The notes under the pieces were generated by a model, which saw only the letters and a list, made by a program, of their open reading frames with translations, was not told the origin of the DNA and did not search any database. From positions 842,439 through 906,438 of the forward strand of contig NZ_JH921518.1 in NCBI RefSeq assembly GCF_000299035.1: a stretch of DNA of 64,000 bases, read 5' to 3'. Source of the stretch: Bacillus bingmayongensis. Lineage in GTDB: Bacteria; Bacillota; Bacilli; Bacillales; Bacillaceae_G. How positions within the stretch are numbered: position 1 is the stretch's first letter; each line of letters opens with the position of its first letter. This document shows, piece by piece, positions 1 to 8,822 of this stretch. Made by a program: the position numbers and the translations under genes.

Positions 1-774
1 GTTATGATTAAATTATGGCTCGAATATGGAAAATATTTTTCGATTCGACACATATTAACCGGCAAAGTGGATGGGGCAATCGCCTCCCCACACAAATGGA
101 ATAAACCTGCTAATATTCGATTTGTGTGGGAAAAAACAACAAGTTTACACGGCTTTTCATGCGATGGAAAAGTGCATATGCAAGATGCCTCATCTACACC
201 GTATTTAGTTTCTATTGCAATTAAAGCAGCTGAGTTACAAGGCCGAAAAGCAGGTTCGAAATTTTTGCGGAAACTCCAAGAATACATTTTTCTTGAAAAT
301 GTATCAAAACCAGATTTGGAATTACTATTTGCATGCGCAAAGCAAAGTGGCATTGATGTAGAAGAGTTTAAAAAAGATTTGCATTCGATTAGTGCAAAAA
401 AAGCATTCCAATGCGATTTAAAATTCACAAATGAAATGCACATTACCGAAATTCCTTCCCTTGTATTCTTTCATGCAAATTCAGATGAGGAAGGTATTAA
501 GATTGCAGGAATTTATTCGTATGAAGTGTACGTACAACTCTTAAAAGAAATTGTAAAATGTGACATTGAGCCAGCACCTTTACCACCGCTCGAGCTCCTA
601 CTAGAAACAGTCCAGTTTATATCATCAAGAGAAATTGCATTTATCTATGACTGCTCGGGGCAAGAAATAGAACGAGAGCTTAAAAAATTGTTATTAAAAA
701 GAAAAGTACGAATGGTTGAAGTGAAATGTGAGCGCTATTGGAAATGGATTGCAAAGGAAAAAGACCTGGTGTAA
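1..774 (+). CDS. spxH: SpxH (YjbH) ClpXP adaptor, 5' end outside window
   Basis: The reading frame is open from the first base, so the N-terminus lies outside the window and only about the last 257 codons are present. The protein matches the DsbA/thioredoxin-fold adaptor SpxH (YjbH), which binds the regulator Spx and presents it to ClpXP in the cytoplasm. The N-terminal Cys/His-rich region typical of the family is therefore not visible. The C-terminal part has the family's mixed charged helices and ends KEKDLV. Its neighbours pepF, coiA, mecA and spx follow the B. subtilis yjb order, which supports the call. A strong terminator overlaps the stop codon. Identity is confident; the start is unknown. 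Confidence 0.85.
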   Translation, partial: VMIKLWLEYGKYFSIRHILTGKVDGAIASPHKWNKPANIRFVWEKTTSLHGFSCDGKVHMQDASSTPYLVSIAIKAAELQGRKAGSKFLRKLQEYIFLENVSKPDLELLFACAKQSGIDVEEFKKDLHSISAKKAFQCDLKFTNEMHITEIPSLVFFHANSDEEGIKIAGIYSYEVYVQLLKEIVKCDIEPAPLPPLELLLETVQFISSREIAFIYDCSGQEIERELKKLLLKRKVRMVEVKCERYWKWIAKEKDLV

Positions 775-790
775 ACACCAGGTCTTTTTC
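757..790 (+). terminator. Rho-independent terminator of spxH
   Basis: A near-perfect hairpin (AAGACCTGGTG and CACCAGGTCTT arms, 4-base loop) overlaps the spxH stop codon and is followed by TTTTTC. Confidence 0.85.
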
Positions 791-857
791 TTTACGGCTT
801 ATAAAAATATTAAAGGGGATGGGAGAAATTTTCACGTTCAAACAAAGGGGTATATGT

Positions 858-886
858 TTGTATGTGAATTCGTTCACGTCTATTAT
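858..886 (+). promoter_or_regulatory. Promoter with palindromic operator in the spacer
   Basis: A -35 TTGTAT (858-863) and a -10 TATTAT (881-886) are separated by exactly 17 bases. The spacer holds the palindrome GTGAATTCGTTCAC (864-877). GTGAA-N4-TTCAC resembles a Rex box core, and TGTGA-N6-TCACG also resembles an Fnr/Crp-type site. The promoter points to the small membrane protein gene at 1004. A cre-like sequence, one mismatch from TGWNANCGNTNWCA on the minus strand, lies at 947-960 in its leader. The regulator's identity is inferred. Confidence 0.5.
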
Positions 887-1003
887 ATTACAAGATTCGA
901 CGTCAGATGACAACCCTTTTTGTCGAATTTCACATTTTCGTCACATTCTAAACGTTTTCATAAGTGAATAAGCTATAAAAAGAAGCTTTTCAGGAGGGAT
1001 TTT

Positions 1004-1177
1004 ATGAAAAAGACACATATTTTCTTTCTATTTTTTTGTATTTGTATTTCTTTTTTTCTGTACATTCTTTCCCTGTTACAAGCATTTCCAAAGATTATTG
1101 CCTTGCCGCTTTTATTCGCAATCATTGTAATTAGCCTCTCGTATTTCAATCATAGAAAGCGGTTTAAAGGTTTTTAA
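1004..1177 (+). CDS. Small two-helix membrane protein, unknown function
   Basis: This is a 57-codon ORF preceded by a strong CAGGAGGGAT ribosome binding site seven bases before the ATG. The product starts MKKTHIFF and has two hydrophobic segments (about residues 6-27 and 29-48), a short turn containing QAFPK, and a basic tail NHRKRFKGF that is probably cytoplasmic. I do not recognise a family. It has its own predicted promoter and palindromic operator 120-145 bases upstream and its own terminator, so it appears to be a single-gene transcription unit. Good ribosome binding site, terminator and composition make it likely to be real. Confidence 0.65.
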   Translation: MKKTHIFFLFFCICISFFLYILSLLQAFPKIIALPLLFAIIVISLSYFNHRKRFKGF

Positions 1178-1183
1178 AACAAA

Positions 1184-1211
1184 AAAGGCGAGAGTTTTCA
1201 CTCTCGCCTTT
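1184..1211. terminator. Bidirectional terminator between small gene and pepF
   Basis: AAAGGCGAGAG and CTCTCGCCTTT form an 11-bp stem with a short T/A loop. A and T runs on both sides allow it to end transcripts from both converging genes. Confidence 0.85.
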
Positions 1212-1223
1212 CCTCTTTCACTA

Positions 1224-3050
1224 TTATTTACCTTCAAATAATAGTTCCTCTAATTCGTTTAACTTTTCTTCAAATACTTGTAGTGCCTCTTTAACAGGCT
1301 CTGGTGATACCATATCTACTCCTGCTTTTTTCAGTACTTCAATTGGATAATCAGAGCTTCCAGCTTTTAAGAATTCGTTAATATAACGCTCTACAGCTGG
1401 TTTTCCTTCTTCTAAAATTTGTTTTGATAAAGCTGTTGCTGCACTGAATCCTGTTGCGTATTGATATACGTAATAGTTGTAATAGAAATGCGGAATACGA
1501 GACCATTCTAAACCAATTTCTTTATCGATGACTAAAGCATCGCCAAAGTATTTTTTATTTAAATCATAGTAAATTTCCGTTAACATATCTGGTGTTACTG
1601 CATGACCTTCTTGAACCTTTTTATGAATGATATGTTCAAATTCCGCAAACATCGTTTGACGGAATACTGTTCCGCGGAATCCTTCTAAATAATGATTTAA
1701 TAAATATAAACGTTCTTTCTTATCTTCTGTCGTTTTTAATAAGTAATCATTTAAAATTGCTTCGTTACAAGTTGAGGCAACTTCCGCAACGAATATGGAA
1801 TAGTCACCATATACATGTGGTTGTGTTTTTCTTGTATAGTAGCTATGCACAGAATGACCGAATTCATGTGCAAGTGTAAATAAATTGTTTACATTATCAT
1901 GCCAGTTCATTAAAACATACGGATTTGTTCCATACGCACCAGATGAATATGCACCGCTCCGTTTTCCTTTGTTTTCATACACGTCTACCCAGCGGTTTTC
2001 ATATGCTTCTTTCAAAATTCCAACGTATTCATCACCAAGGACATGTAATGATTTTAATAAAATTTCTTGTGCTTCTTCATATTTCACATTCATTTTCACT
2101 TCTGGCACAAGCGGTGTATATAAGTCGTACATATGCAGCTCATCAAGTCCTAATGCACGTTTACGAATATCAATATAACGGTGTAATAAATGTAAGTTAT
2201 CATTTACTGTCTCAACAAGTTGATCATATACTGTTTCAGGAATGTTATTATTACTTAACGCAGCTTGACGTGCAGAATCATATTTACGAACACGCGCATT
2301 GAAATTATTACGTTTCACCGCACCACTAAGTGTGCTTGCAAATGTATTTTTATATTTTCCATACGTTTCGAAAACAGCATGGAACGCATCATGACGAACA
2401 CGACGATCATCGCTTTCTAGAAACTGAATATAACGGCCGTGTGTTACTTCTACTTCTTCACCATTCTCATCTTTAATAGATGGGAATTTTAAGTCCGCAT
2501 TATTAAGCATACCAAATGTACTACTTGATGCACTCATTACTTCAGACGCCTCTGCTAATAATGCTTCTTCAGCTTCTGATAGTACGTGTGGACGCTGGCG
2601 TGTAATTTCTTCTAATGCATGTTCATATACGCTTAATTCTTTATTTTCTTGTAAGAATGATTGTAACTTTTCTTCTGAAATTGTTAAAATTTCAGGAACG
2701 ATATAAGCCATGCTACTGGACGCTTGAGAATATAAGTTTGTTGCCCGATCATTCAGCGCTTGATAAACAGAATTTGTTGTATCTTGATCATAACGCATAT
2801 GAGCATATGTATATAATTTTCCTAATCGCATTGAGACTTCATCTTCATATTGTAAAGCTTCTAATAATGAATCAGCAGAATTACCAAGTTTCCCTTTAAA
2901 TTCAGCTAACTTTGGTAGTAACTCTTTCACTGCTTGAAATTCTTTTTCCCATTCTTCATCCGTTTGGAAAATGTCTTCCAATCTCCATGTGTTAATTTCT
3001 TCAATCTCACTGCGGTCTGGCAATGTTTTTGCTGTTTTTGGATCAGACAT
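1224..3050 (-). CDS. pepF: Oligoendopeptidase F (M3B)
   Basis: A 608-residue cytoplasmic zinc metallopeptidase of family M3B that cleaves short peptides. The catalytic zinc motif HEFGH sits at residues 395-399, followed by the conserved FVAEVASTCNE segment that supplies a further ligand. Length and the N-terminal helical lobe match PepF. The start is preceded by an AAGGAGGGTTTATTTT-type site on the minus strand. It lies downstream of coiA in the same direction with a 48-base gap, as in B. subtilis, where yjbF and yjbG are neighbours. PepF has been linked to the turnover of signalling peptides and to sporulation when overexpressed; that role here is inference. Confidence 0.95.
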   Translation of the reverse strand: MSDPKTAKTLPDRSEIEEINTWRLEDIFQTDEEWEKEFQAVKELLPKLAEFKGKLGNSADSLLEALQYEDEVSMRLGKLYTYAHMRYDQDTTNSVYQALNDRATNLYSQASSSMAYIVPEILTISEEKLQSFLQENKELSVYEHALEEITRQRPHVLSEAEEALLAEASEVMSASSSTFGMLNNADLKFPSIKDENGEEVEVTHGRYIQFLESDDRRVRHDAFHAVFETYGKYKNTFASTLSGAVKRNNFNARVRKYDSARQAALSNNNIPETVYDQLVETVNDNLHLLHRYIDIRKRALGLDELHMYDLYTPLVPEVKMNVKYEEAQEILLKSLHVLGDEYVGILKEAYENRWVDVYENKGKRSGAYSSGAYGTNPYVLMNWHDNVNNLFTLAHEFGHSVHSYYTRKTQPHVYGDYSIFVAEVASTCNEAILNDYLLKTTEDKKERLYLLNHYLEGFRGTVFRQTMFAEFEHIIHKKVQEGHAVTPDMLTEIYYDLNKKYFGDALVIDKEIGLEWSRIPHFYYNYYVYQYATGFSAATALSKQILEEGKPAVERYINEFLKAGSSDYPIEVLKKAGVDMVSPEPVKEALQVFEEKLNELEELLFEGK

Positions 3051-3098
3051 AAAATAAACCCTCCTTATTAATCTCTACATAGTACAATTCGATTATTC

Positions 3099-4340
3099 TT
3101 ATGTAATTCCTTCAGGATACCCTTTTATTATATCCGCTTTTCCTTTTCCCATGTTGTACTTTGTTTCAAACAAAGATAGTGCATGTGACAAACAAATCGC
3201 ATCGTATTCTTTTATTTCTCCTTCTGTTTTTAGCATCGTAAACTGCCTCATTTTCCGGTACTTATACATACCCACTTTTTCAATCATCCCTACTTTACAT
3301 AAAAACGTTACATATTCTACGATTGCTAATCTCCATACATTTTGCGGAAAATACGGTAACGTGCGCTTCTGAATACTACGCCTTTTATTTACATAGGAAA
3401 AAACAGCATGTAATGAAAAATAATCTCCAATTTGAAATTTGCCAATGAAGTCTATACAAAGAAAAGCCTGCCATACAAATGGATGTGTTTGAAATGCAAA
3501 TGCATTTGGAAGAGGAACACCAATTTCAGATGGAAAACAAGAAGGAGAAAGATGATATTGATATAAGAGGTGTAAAAGTGATTTATGACTATAATTCCAT
3601 AGCGGGAGGACATTCGTTCGAAAGTAGTTCTTTTTATTTTGCCATTCCCGCTCCAACCGTTCCTTCGTAAAAGATATTGGTAAAAAGAGGTTTTCAAGGG
3701 TAGTCGTACGCATTTTGAAATGAATAGTATGTGAAAAATAAACATTCGAAGAAAATGGGGTAAGAAGCTCACATTTCATAAATGATTTTTCATGTGGACA
3801 AAAAAAGAGAAGTGAAGGCTGAGGATAAGATTGTATGCAGAGAAAGTGAAAAGAGGATAATGAGATCCAATAAGCAGAGTGCCTTTTCATTTGATTTCCA
3901 CCTAATATCCAAATGATTTGTATCCCTATTTTCCAATATGAACGAGTTCGTTTTAATAACTGTTCAGTGGATAAAGAGGCACATTGATATTCAATTGCCA
4001 TCTGTCTCCCGTTCATTTCAATAAAGAGGTCGGGCCTTTGCCGAATCGCCGGGAGGTAATGTTCCATTTCTACATGGAATCCTTGCGACCTGAGCCATCT
4101 ATACAGTTGTTCCTTTCCATGCATATGGTAAGCTGATTCATGTTCGAATGAAACAGGGCACTGATTTGTTTTTCTATGGGCAAAGTGCCATCTCTTTTGC
4201 TTTCCTAACTTGAGCTGCACCTCTTGCCTGCAGATTGGACAAAAAAATCGTTCTTTCTTTCGCATTGCAAGCAGCTTCTTTTCATCTCGGCTTTCAAGAA
4301 GGTGAATTTTCTCACCGTTTTCTTTCCTTGCGACAAACAT
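3099..4340 (-). CDS. coiA: CoiA competence protein
   Basis: A 413-residue CoiA family protein. The N-terminus has a zinc-ribbon-like CPICR motif near residue 34, then HFAH and a putative nuclease core (RPDLF followed by AIEYQ) as in the CoiA/YjbF family. CoiA promotes recombination of incoming DNA during competence in Gram-positive bacteria and is ComK-dependent in B. subtilis. The C-terminal half is poorly conserved and rich in aromatic residues. No exact ComK AT-box (AAAA-N5-TTTT) was seen in the short upstream gap. It is the first gene of a coiA-pepF pair, and ComK, MecA and ComZ lie in the same window. Confidence 0.9.
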   Translation of the reverse strand: MFVARKENGEKIHLLESRDEKKLLAMRKKERFFCPICRQEVQLKLGKQKRWHFAHRKTNQCPVSFEHESAYHMHGKEQLYRWLRSQGFHVEMEHYLPAIRQRPDLFIEMNGRQMAIEYQCASLSTEQLLKRTRSYWKIGIQIIWILGGNQMKRHSAYWISLSSFHFLCIQSYPQPSLLFFCPHEKSFMKCELLTPFSSNVYFSHTIHFKMRTTTLENLFLPISFTKERLEREWQNKKNYFRTNVLPLWNYSHKSLLHLLYQYHLSPSCFPSEIGVPLPNAFAFQTHPFVWQAFLCIDFIGKFQIGDYFSLHAVFSYVNKRRSIQKRTLPYFPQNVWRLAIVEYVTFLCKVGMIEKVGMYKYRKMRQFTMLKTEGEIKEYDAICLSHALSLFETKYNMGKGKADIIKGYPEGIT

Positions 4341-4402
4341 AATACCACATCCTTTCTATACTGCTTTGTATTCTACAATTTACTACAAATTCCTTTCTCA
4401 AC

Positions 4403-4436
4403 AAAAAGAGGATGTCCTTGTAAGAACATCCCCTTC
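4403..4436 (-). terminator. Terminator downstream of cls
   Basis: On the minus strand GGATGTTC and a partner GGACATCC form a stem with a TTACAA loop followed by TCTTTTTG, immediately after the cls stop codon. Confidence 0.75.
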
Positions 4437-5981
4437 TCATAATAAAGGTGATAATAAACGATATGCCGATTCCACAATCCGCTTATGAAGACGACGCTTA
4501 TGAAAGCGTTCCACATGAATTTCACTTGATACCTCTAAATCCTCTTTAAAATCCTTAACAAGCTTTCGAATACTATTTGTATCATATAAAAAGGCATTTA
4601 CCTCAAAATTCAAATGAAAGCTTCTCATATCCATATTCGCTGTCCCAATCGATGCTAAATCAGAATCAACAATTACAATCTTACTGTGCAAGAAACCTTT
4701 TTCATATTCGTATACTTTTACCCCTGCATCTAATAACTCCGGGAAATAAGACCTTGATGCATAAAAGACAGTTCGTTTATCCGGTTTACTTGGCATCAAT
4801 AATCGGACATCAATGCCAGCAAGAGCTGCCACTTTTAACGCCGATAAAATATCATCGTCCGGAATAAAATAAGGTGTAGCAATCCAAATGGACTTCCTTG
4901 CTGAAGCAATCATTGCAAAATAAAGATGCTTAATTGTCTCCCATTTATTATCCGGTCCGCCGGCAACAAGTTGTACGCCGCCCCAATGATCTCCATCTAC
5001 CGCTTTCGCCTGTAAATATTCAGGTGCTAGTACAGCTTCACCCGTCATATAAAACCAATCTTGCAAAAATATGAGCTGCAGACTTTGAACCGCCTCACCG
5101 CGTAAATATAAGTGAGTATCTCGCCAAAATCCAAAATATTTATTTTTCCCTAAATATTCATCACCAATATTTAGTCCGCCTACAAAGCCTTCATTTCCAT
5201 CGATGACAACAATTTTTCGGTGATTTCGATAATTAATTTTATCGTTCAAAATCGGAAAACGTACTGGAAAGAAAGGAATCATCTCTACACCAGCAACATT
5301 TAGTTCATCAATATATGCGTTTGACAATTTAAAACTTCCAACAGCATCATATAAAAAACGTACGGTAACGCCTTCCTGCGCCTTCTGAATTAAAATCTCT
5401 TTAATTTTTGTGCCAAGCTTATCATCACGTACAATATAATATTCCATATGAATATGATGCTTCGCTTTTTGCAATCCCTCTAAAATCGCTTGAAACGTTT
5501 CATCACCATTCGTTAACACCTTTGTTTCTGTCTGAAATGAAATATTTAAAGCACCAAGCCGATCTGCTAGACGAAATAGAAGTTCTTGATGTTTATGATT
5601 CTGTAAAATGCGTTCTTGATAATCTTCATGTCCTTTGTACTGTAAGAAAGCTTGTTCATCCAAAAGAGCCTTCTTTTGAAACATTCGTTTTCTGCGAAAG
5701 TTTTGTCCAAACAATAAATACGCAAAAAAACCAAATACAGGGAAAATACCGAGCACAATTAACCATGTCAACGTTTTAGATGGATGCCTGTTTTCCAAGA
5801 AAATAACACAGCCGATTAAAAATGCAGAAACAGTAAATAGAATACTTATAATTCCTAAAAACGAAATATTTTTTATGCCTATAACATCCGAATAAAATGC
5901 TACATCAATAAACATTCTTAACGAAACAAACACTGCGAATAAACCTAGAAAAAAGAAAAGTAACTTTAACGTGTTTTTCAT
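4437..5981 (-). CDS. cls: Cardiolipin synthase
   Basis: A 514-residue phospholipase-D superfamily enzyme that condenses two phosphatidylglycerol molecules into cardiolipin at the membrane. Two N-terminal membrane segments (about residues 5-25 and 40-60) precede two HKD motifs: HRKIVVIDGNEGFVGG in the first half and HSKIVIVDSDLASIGTAN in the second. Length is normal for bacterial Cls. The gene is monocistronic between its own terminator and the mecA terminator. B. cereus group genomes carry several cls paralogues; which one this is cannot be told here. Confidence 0.95.
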   Translation of the reverse strand: MKNTLKLLFFFLGLFAVFVSLRMFIDVAFYSDVIGIKNISFLGIISILFTVSAFLIGCVIFLENRHPSKTLTWLIVLGIFPVFGFFAYLLFGQNFRRKRMFQKKALLDEQAFLQYKGHEDYQERILQNHKHQELLFRLADRLGALNISFQTETKVLTNGDETFQAILEGLQKAKHHIHMEYYIVRDDKLGTKIKEILIQKAQEGVTVRFLYDAVGSFKLSNAYIDELNVAGVEMIPFFPVRFPILNDKINYRNHRKIVVIDGNEGFVGGLNIGDEYLGKNKYFGFWRDTHLYLRGEAVQSLQLIFLQDWFYMTGEAVLAPEYLQAKAVDGDHWGGVQLVAGGPDNKWETIKHLYFAMIASARKSIWIATPYFIPDDDILSALKVAALAGIDVRLLMPSKPDKRTVFYASRSYFPELLDAGVKVYEYEKGFLHSKIVIVDSDLASIGTANMDMRSFHLNFEVNAFLYDTNSIRKLVKDFKEDLEVSSEIHVERFHKRRLHKRIVESAYRLLSPLL

Positions 5982-6034
5982 TTCTTCCCCCCTTACTTAC
6001 AAAATATTTTTATTATTAGCATACCCAGCATATA

Positions 6035-6064
6035 AAAAGCCGATTTCATAATATTGAAATCGGC
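6035..6064 (-). terminator. Terminator downstream of mecA
   Basis: GCCGATTTCA and TGAAATCGGC arms close around a short loop and run into TTTTTA on the minus strand; the hairpin abuts the mecA stop codon. Confidence 0.85.
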
Positions 6065-6742
6065 CTACGTCTTAGAAGGAAAATGACTGCGAATTGTCTC
6101 AAGTGCATGTTCTTTAACAACTTGTTTGCCGTACTCACTCACACGGTGAACCGTTAAAGTAGATTCTTCCCCATATTCTAAAATAATACTTAAAATACGA
6201 TCAATTTCTTCTTCATCGTGTAGCACTTCATCGAATTCAACATATACATAATAGCGGTCTTCAAACGAATATAATTCATCTTTTATATCTTCAAATATAA
6301 GACGATGACTTAACGAAATGACGTCTTCAAAATCATCAAATTTAATTAAAAAGCCAAATGTTCCATCTTCGTTAAAGTTTGTTCCCGCCTCTATCTCTTC
6401 CTCTAACTCTTGTTGAAATAGCGATTCAATCCGCTCATCTAGAGGAATATCAATGATTTTATCTAGACCTATTGGTAATTCTAATTTTTGTCCATCTTTT
6501 GAAAGCTGTGCTTTCGTTACAAGTACTTCAATGCCTTTATCAAGCGCCTGTACTTGAATCCATAGCGGTCCGTCAATAAAGAAATCATCATGATCACGAG
6601 CTTCATCCATCATTTCCCAAAATAATTGTTCGCTTCGTTCACGATTGTACCAAATTTCTTCGCGATTAAACCCTCTATCTTCTATATCAACGTACGTAAT
6701 AAAAAATTTCATCGTATGATCGTTAATTCTTTCAATGTCCAA
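6065..6742 (-). CDS. mecA: MecA adaptor protein
   Basis: A 225-residue adaptor with the MecA signature N-terminus MDIERINDHTMKFFITYVDI, an acidic linker (about residues 85-120) and the C-terminal ClpC-binding domain. MecA delivers ComK and other substrates to ClpCP and also stimulates ClpC assembly. The target of this adaptor, comK, is encoded at 63249-63836 and its antagonist-side regulators are also in the window. The gene is transcribed alone, with a terminator directly after the stop codon. No unusual features were seen. Confidence 0.95.
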   Translation of the reverse strand: MDIERINDHTMKFFITYVDIEDRGFNREEIWYNRERSEQLFWEMMDEARDHDDFFIDGPLWIQVQALDKGIEVLVTKAQLSKDGQKLELPIGLDKIIDIPLDERIESLFQQELEEEIEAGTNFNEDGTFGFLIKFDDFEDVISLSHRLIFEDIKDELYSFEDRYYVYVEFDEVLHDEEEIDRILSIILEYGEESTLTVHRVSEYGKQVVKEHALETIRSHFPSKT

Positions 6743-6908
6743 AATCCAACTCTCCCTTCCTATTTGGAATTGTTATGAAGGGATTCCCCACTCATATGAC
6801 AAATCAATAGATCCTTGTACTTTCATTTTATGATAAGATTCTCCAGAATGGAAATAAAATCGTTTTATTTTATAAAAACAGTCATTCACCTAGATTATTC
6901 TACACTAT

Positions 6909-6960
6909 TGAACTACCCCTACCTACCTCTAGGCGAGCTTGAGGTGGGGGATTCTACTGT
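6909..6960 (-). mobile_element. Isolated IS200/IS605-type right-end hairpin (remnant)
   Basis: On the minus strand, AGTAGAATCCCCCACCTCAA is followed by a GAGGT-rich return arm and GGGGTAGTTCA. This is the layout of the right end of IS605/IS1341-type tnpB elements, where the tnpB stop codon runs into the transposon-end hairpin that doubles as the guide RNA scaffold. No tnpB or tnpA reading frame precedes it; only about 14 codons before the TAG are open (M-V-Y-R-E-A-V-F-W-L-G-Q-K-Q). It is therefore read as a solo end. The rest of the 6743-7190 gap shows no gene. Confidence 0.5.
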
Positions 6961-7190
6961 TTCTGCCCTAACCAAAACACTGCCTCTCGATAAACCATAA
7001 TTCCTTACCCTTATTTATTCCATTATGTACACTTACTATATGAACTTCATCCTTCCTCATTCATAAAAAATTGGACATACAATTACACCTATCGCCGTAC
7101 ACTGGTAATAAAGCCGGTCAAGCTTTTTCGTTGCATACATATATCTACACCTGTACTGCTTATTAAAACAGAATAAATGGAGGCAGAATA

Positions 7191-7865
7191 ATGGAGTTAG
7201 ATTTTTTGACATCTATACTAATGATTATCGGTATCGATGTTGTATTAGGCGGTGACAATGCAATTGTAATCGCACTTGCAAGCCGAAATTTACCCGAATC
7301 TAAACGGAATAAAGCTATTTTTATTGGTACTGGCCTAGCAATTGTACTACGAATCCTCCTCACAGTACTCGCCGTCTACTTACTCGATATTCCTTACTTG
7401 CAGCTTATTGGCGGCATCTTACTCACACTTATTGCCGTAAATTTACTTACCGATAATAGCAATGACCTTTCTTCTATACAAGGGAAAACGACATTATTTC
7501 AAGCAATTCGTACAATTGTATTCGCCGATCTCGTTATGGGTTTTGACAATGTCCTTGCGATTGCTGGCGCAGCTCATGGAAATTTTACACTCGTAATTAT
7601 CGGATTATTAATTTCCATTCCCATTATCATTTGGGGAAGCAAGCTCATCTTACTATTTATGGAGCGGTTTCCTTTTCTCATTTATTGCGGAGGAGCAGTT
7701 CTTGCTTACACAGCTGGAAGAATGATCACCCATGAAACAAAGCTTGCACACTTTTTCCAGCATAACCCTACCTTTACAACAAGTATACCCTTCCTCTTTA
7801 TTTTCACAGTATTAACTATCGGATTTATTGTTCAACATATAAAATTACGGAATATAAACAATTGA
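7191..7865 (+). CDS. yjbE: TerC-family membrane protein (YjbE-like)
   Basis: A 224-residue integral membrane protein with about seven hydrophobic segments. It carries the two family acidic motifs GGDNAIVIALA (near residue 20) and MGFDNVLAIAGAAH (near residue 110). TerC-family proteins (YjbE, YkoY, YceF) are implicated in Mn2+ export or metal loading of exported enzymes; the substrate here is inferred. The start follows ATGGAGGCAGAATA. I looked for a yybP-ykoY manganese riboswitch upstream and did not see its conserved core. It converges on spx through a shared terminator. Confidence 0.88.
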   Translation: MELDFLTSILMIIGIDVVLGGDNAIVIALASRNLPESKRNKAIFIGTGLAIVLRILLTVLAVYLLDIPYLQLIGGILLTLIAVNLLTDNSNDLSSIQGKTTLFQAIRTIVFADLVMGFDNVLAIAGAAHGNFTLVIIGLLISIPIIIWGSKLILLFMERFPFLIYCGGAVLAYTAGRMITHETKLAHFFQHNPTFTTSIPFLFIFTVLTIGFIVQHIKLRNINN

Positions 7866-7887
7866 TATATGTAAAACAAATAAAATT

Positions 7888-7927
7888 ATGCGAAAACCTC
7901 CTACTGTAAGGTAGAAGGTTTTCGCAT
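7888..7927. terminator. Bidirectional terminator between yjbE and spx
   Basis: ATGCGAAAACCT and AGGTTTTCGCAT form a 12-bp stem separated by CCTACTGTAAGGTAGA, which forms a second small stem. It lies between converging stop codons. Confidence 0.8.
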
Positions 7928-7941
7928 ACAAAATTTTATAA

Positions 7942-8337
7942 TTAATTTACAAGACGCTGTGCCTCACGTAACTGAAATGTTCTTACTGTGCGTGGTAAGA
8001 AACGACGAATTTCATCTTCGTTATAACCTACTTGAAGACGTTTTTCATCAATCATAATAGGACGGCGTAAAATGCCTGGATAGTCACGAATCATCTTATA
8101 TAAATCTTGAAGTGGTAAAGATTCTAAGTTAACGTTTAACTCTTGGAAAACTTTCGAACGAGTTGAAATAATCTCATCCGTTCCGCTTTCTGTCATGCGT
8201 AAAATTTCTTTAATTTCCTCAATCGTTAATGGATCTGAGAAAATATTACGTTCTGTATAAGGAATATGATTTTCCTCTAGCCATAATTTCGCCTTTCTAC
8301 AAGACGTACAACTTGGAGAACTATATAGTGTTACCAT
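7942..8337 (-). CDS. spx: Spx transcriptional regulator
   Basis: A 131-residue ArsC/Spx family protein with the redox switch CTSC at Cys10-Cys13. Spx binds the C-terminal domain of the RNA polymerase alpha subunit and reprograms transcription during thiol stress; it is degraded by ClpXP with the help of SpxH, whose gene is at the start of the window. The start follows AAGGAGAGTGAGTCTTGT. A long upstream region (8338-8600) carries a PerR-type operator, consistent with the PerR control known for B. subtilis spxA. The Spx C-terminus ends LREAQRLVN as expected for the Bacillus main Spx. Confidence 0.95.
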   Translation of the reverse strand: MVTLYSSPSCTSCRKAKLWLEENHIPYTERNIFSDPLTIEEIKEILRMTESGTDEIISTRSKVFQELNVNLESLPLQDLYKMIRDYPGILRRPIMIDEKRLQVGYNEDEIRRFLPRTVRTFQLREAQRLVN

Positions 8338-8518
8338 ACAAGACTCACTCTCCTTAAAGAGTACAAATTCTGTACTAATTACAGTTTGAATTTCTATTTC
8401 TCAGCAATTCTTCACTACGACTTGTCTTACAGCCAAATAAAAAATTGCCTTACATGTAAACAACAACTTATGAGCAAGTAACTCTTATTAAACAACAATT
8501 ACTTTAAATAAGTAACTT

Positions 8519-8533
8519 CTATAATCATTATAC
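8519..8533 (-). promoter_or_regulatory. PerR-type operator in spx upstream region
   Basis: The 15-mer CTATAATCATTATAC has a perfect 13-base core TATAATNATTATA of the PerR consensus TTATAATNATTATAA, differing only at the two outermost bases. On the minus strand TATAAT could also serve as a -10 element for spx about 180 bases upstream of its start. B. subtilis spxA is known to be repressed by PerR at one promoter. Confidence 0.65.
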
Positions 8534-8671
8534 AATAGATTCAGAAAGAAATATACAGTAAATTTCCTTACTAATGGAAAAAAAACTCATCTTTAACTAC
8601 ACTTAAAACAAGTAAAACTATCATGAATGTTTCATAACACAAGTCCTTCTATTCCATTAATATATAGATCT

Positions 8672-8794
8672 TTAGCGCCACTTCTTAATATGCTTATAGA
8701 AGATTTTTCCTTTCATATAATCCAATCGATCACGTGCTAAAGATAACGTTTTCTTACTCTCTTTTGAATAAAACAGTGGTGAAATGTAAGACAT
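8672..8794 (-). CDS. Candidate SOS-controlled 40-residue basic peptide
   Basis: A short ORF beginning MSYISPLFYSKESKK and ending KHIKKWR, very basic (rich in Lys and Arg), with no membrane segment or recognised family. An in-frame stop just upstream fixes ATG 8794 as the only ATG start for the full frame. The ribosome binding site is weak. A near-perfect LexA operator lies 29 bases upstream. The 8338-8967 gap holds nothing else convincing on either strand. It could instead be a remnant of a longer gene. Function unknown. Confidence 0.4.
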   Translation of the reverse strand: MSYISPLFYSKESKKTLSLARDRLDYMKGKIFYKHIKKWR

Positions 8795-8822
8795 ATGAAT
8801 AGTCTGAGCATCTCATACGAAC

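Noticed and set aside
947-960. CcpA cre site
   Set aside because: One mismatch from the loose consensus but on its own in AT-rich DNA and inside the predicted leader; mentioned only as context.
7000-7190. Possible yybP-ykoY (manganese) riboswitch upstream of the TerC-family gene
   Set aside because: The conserved core sequences were not found by eye in the 190 bases upstream.
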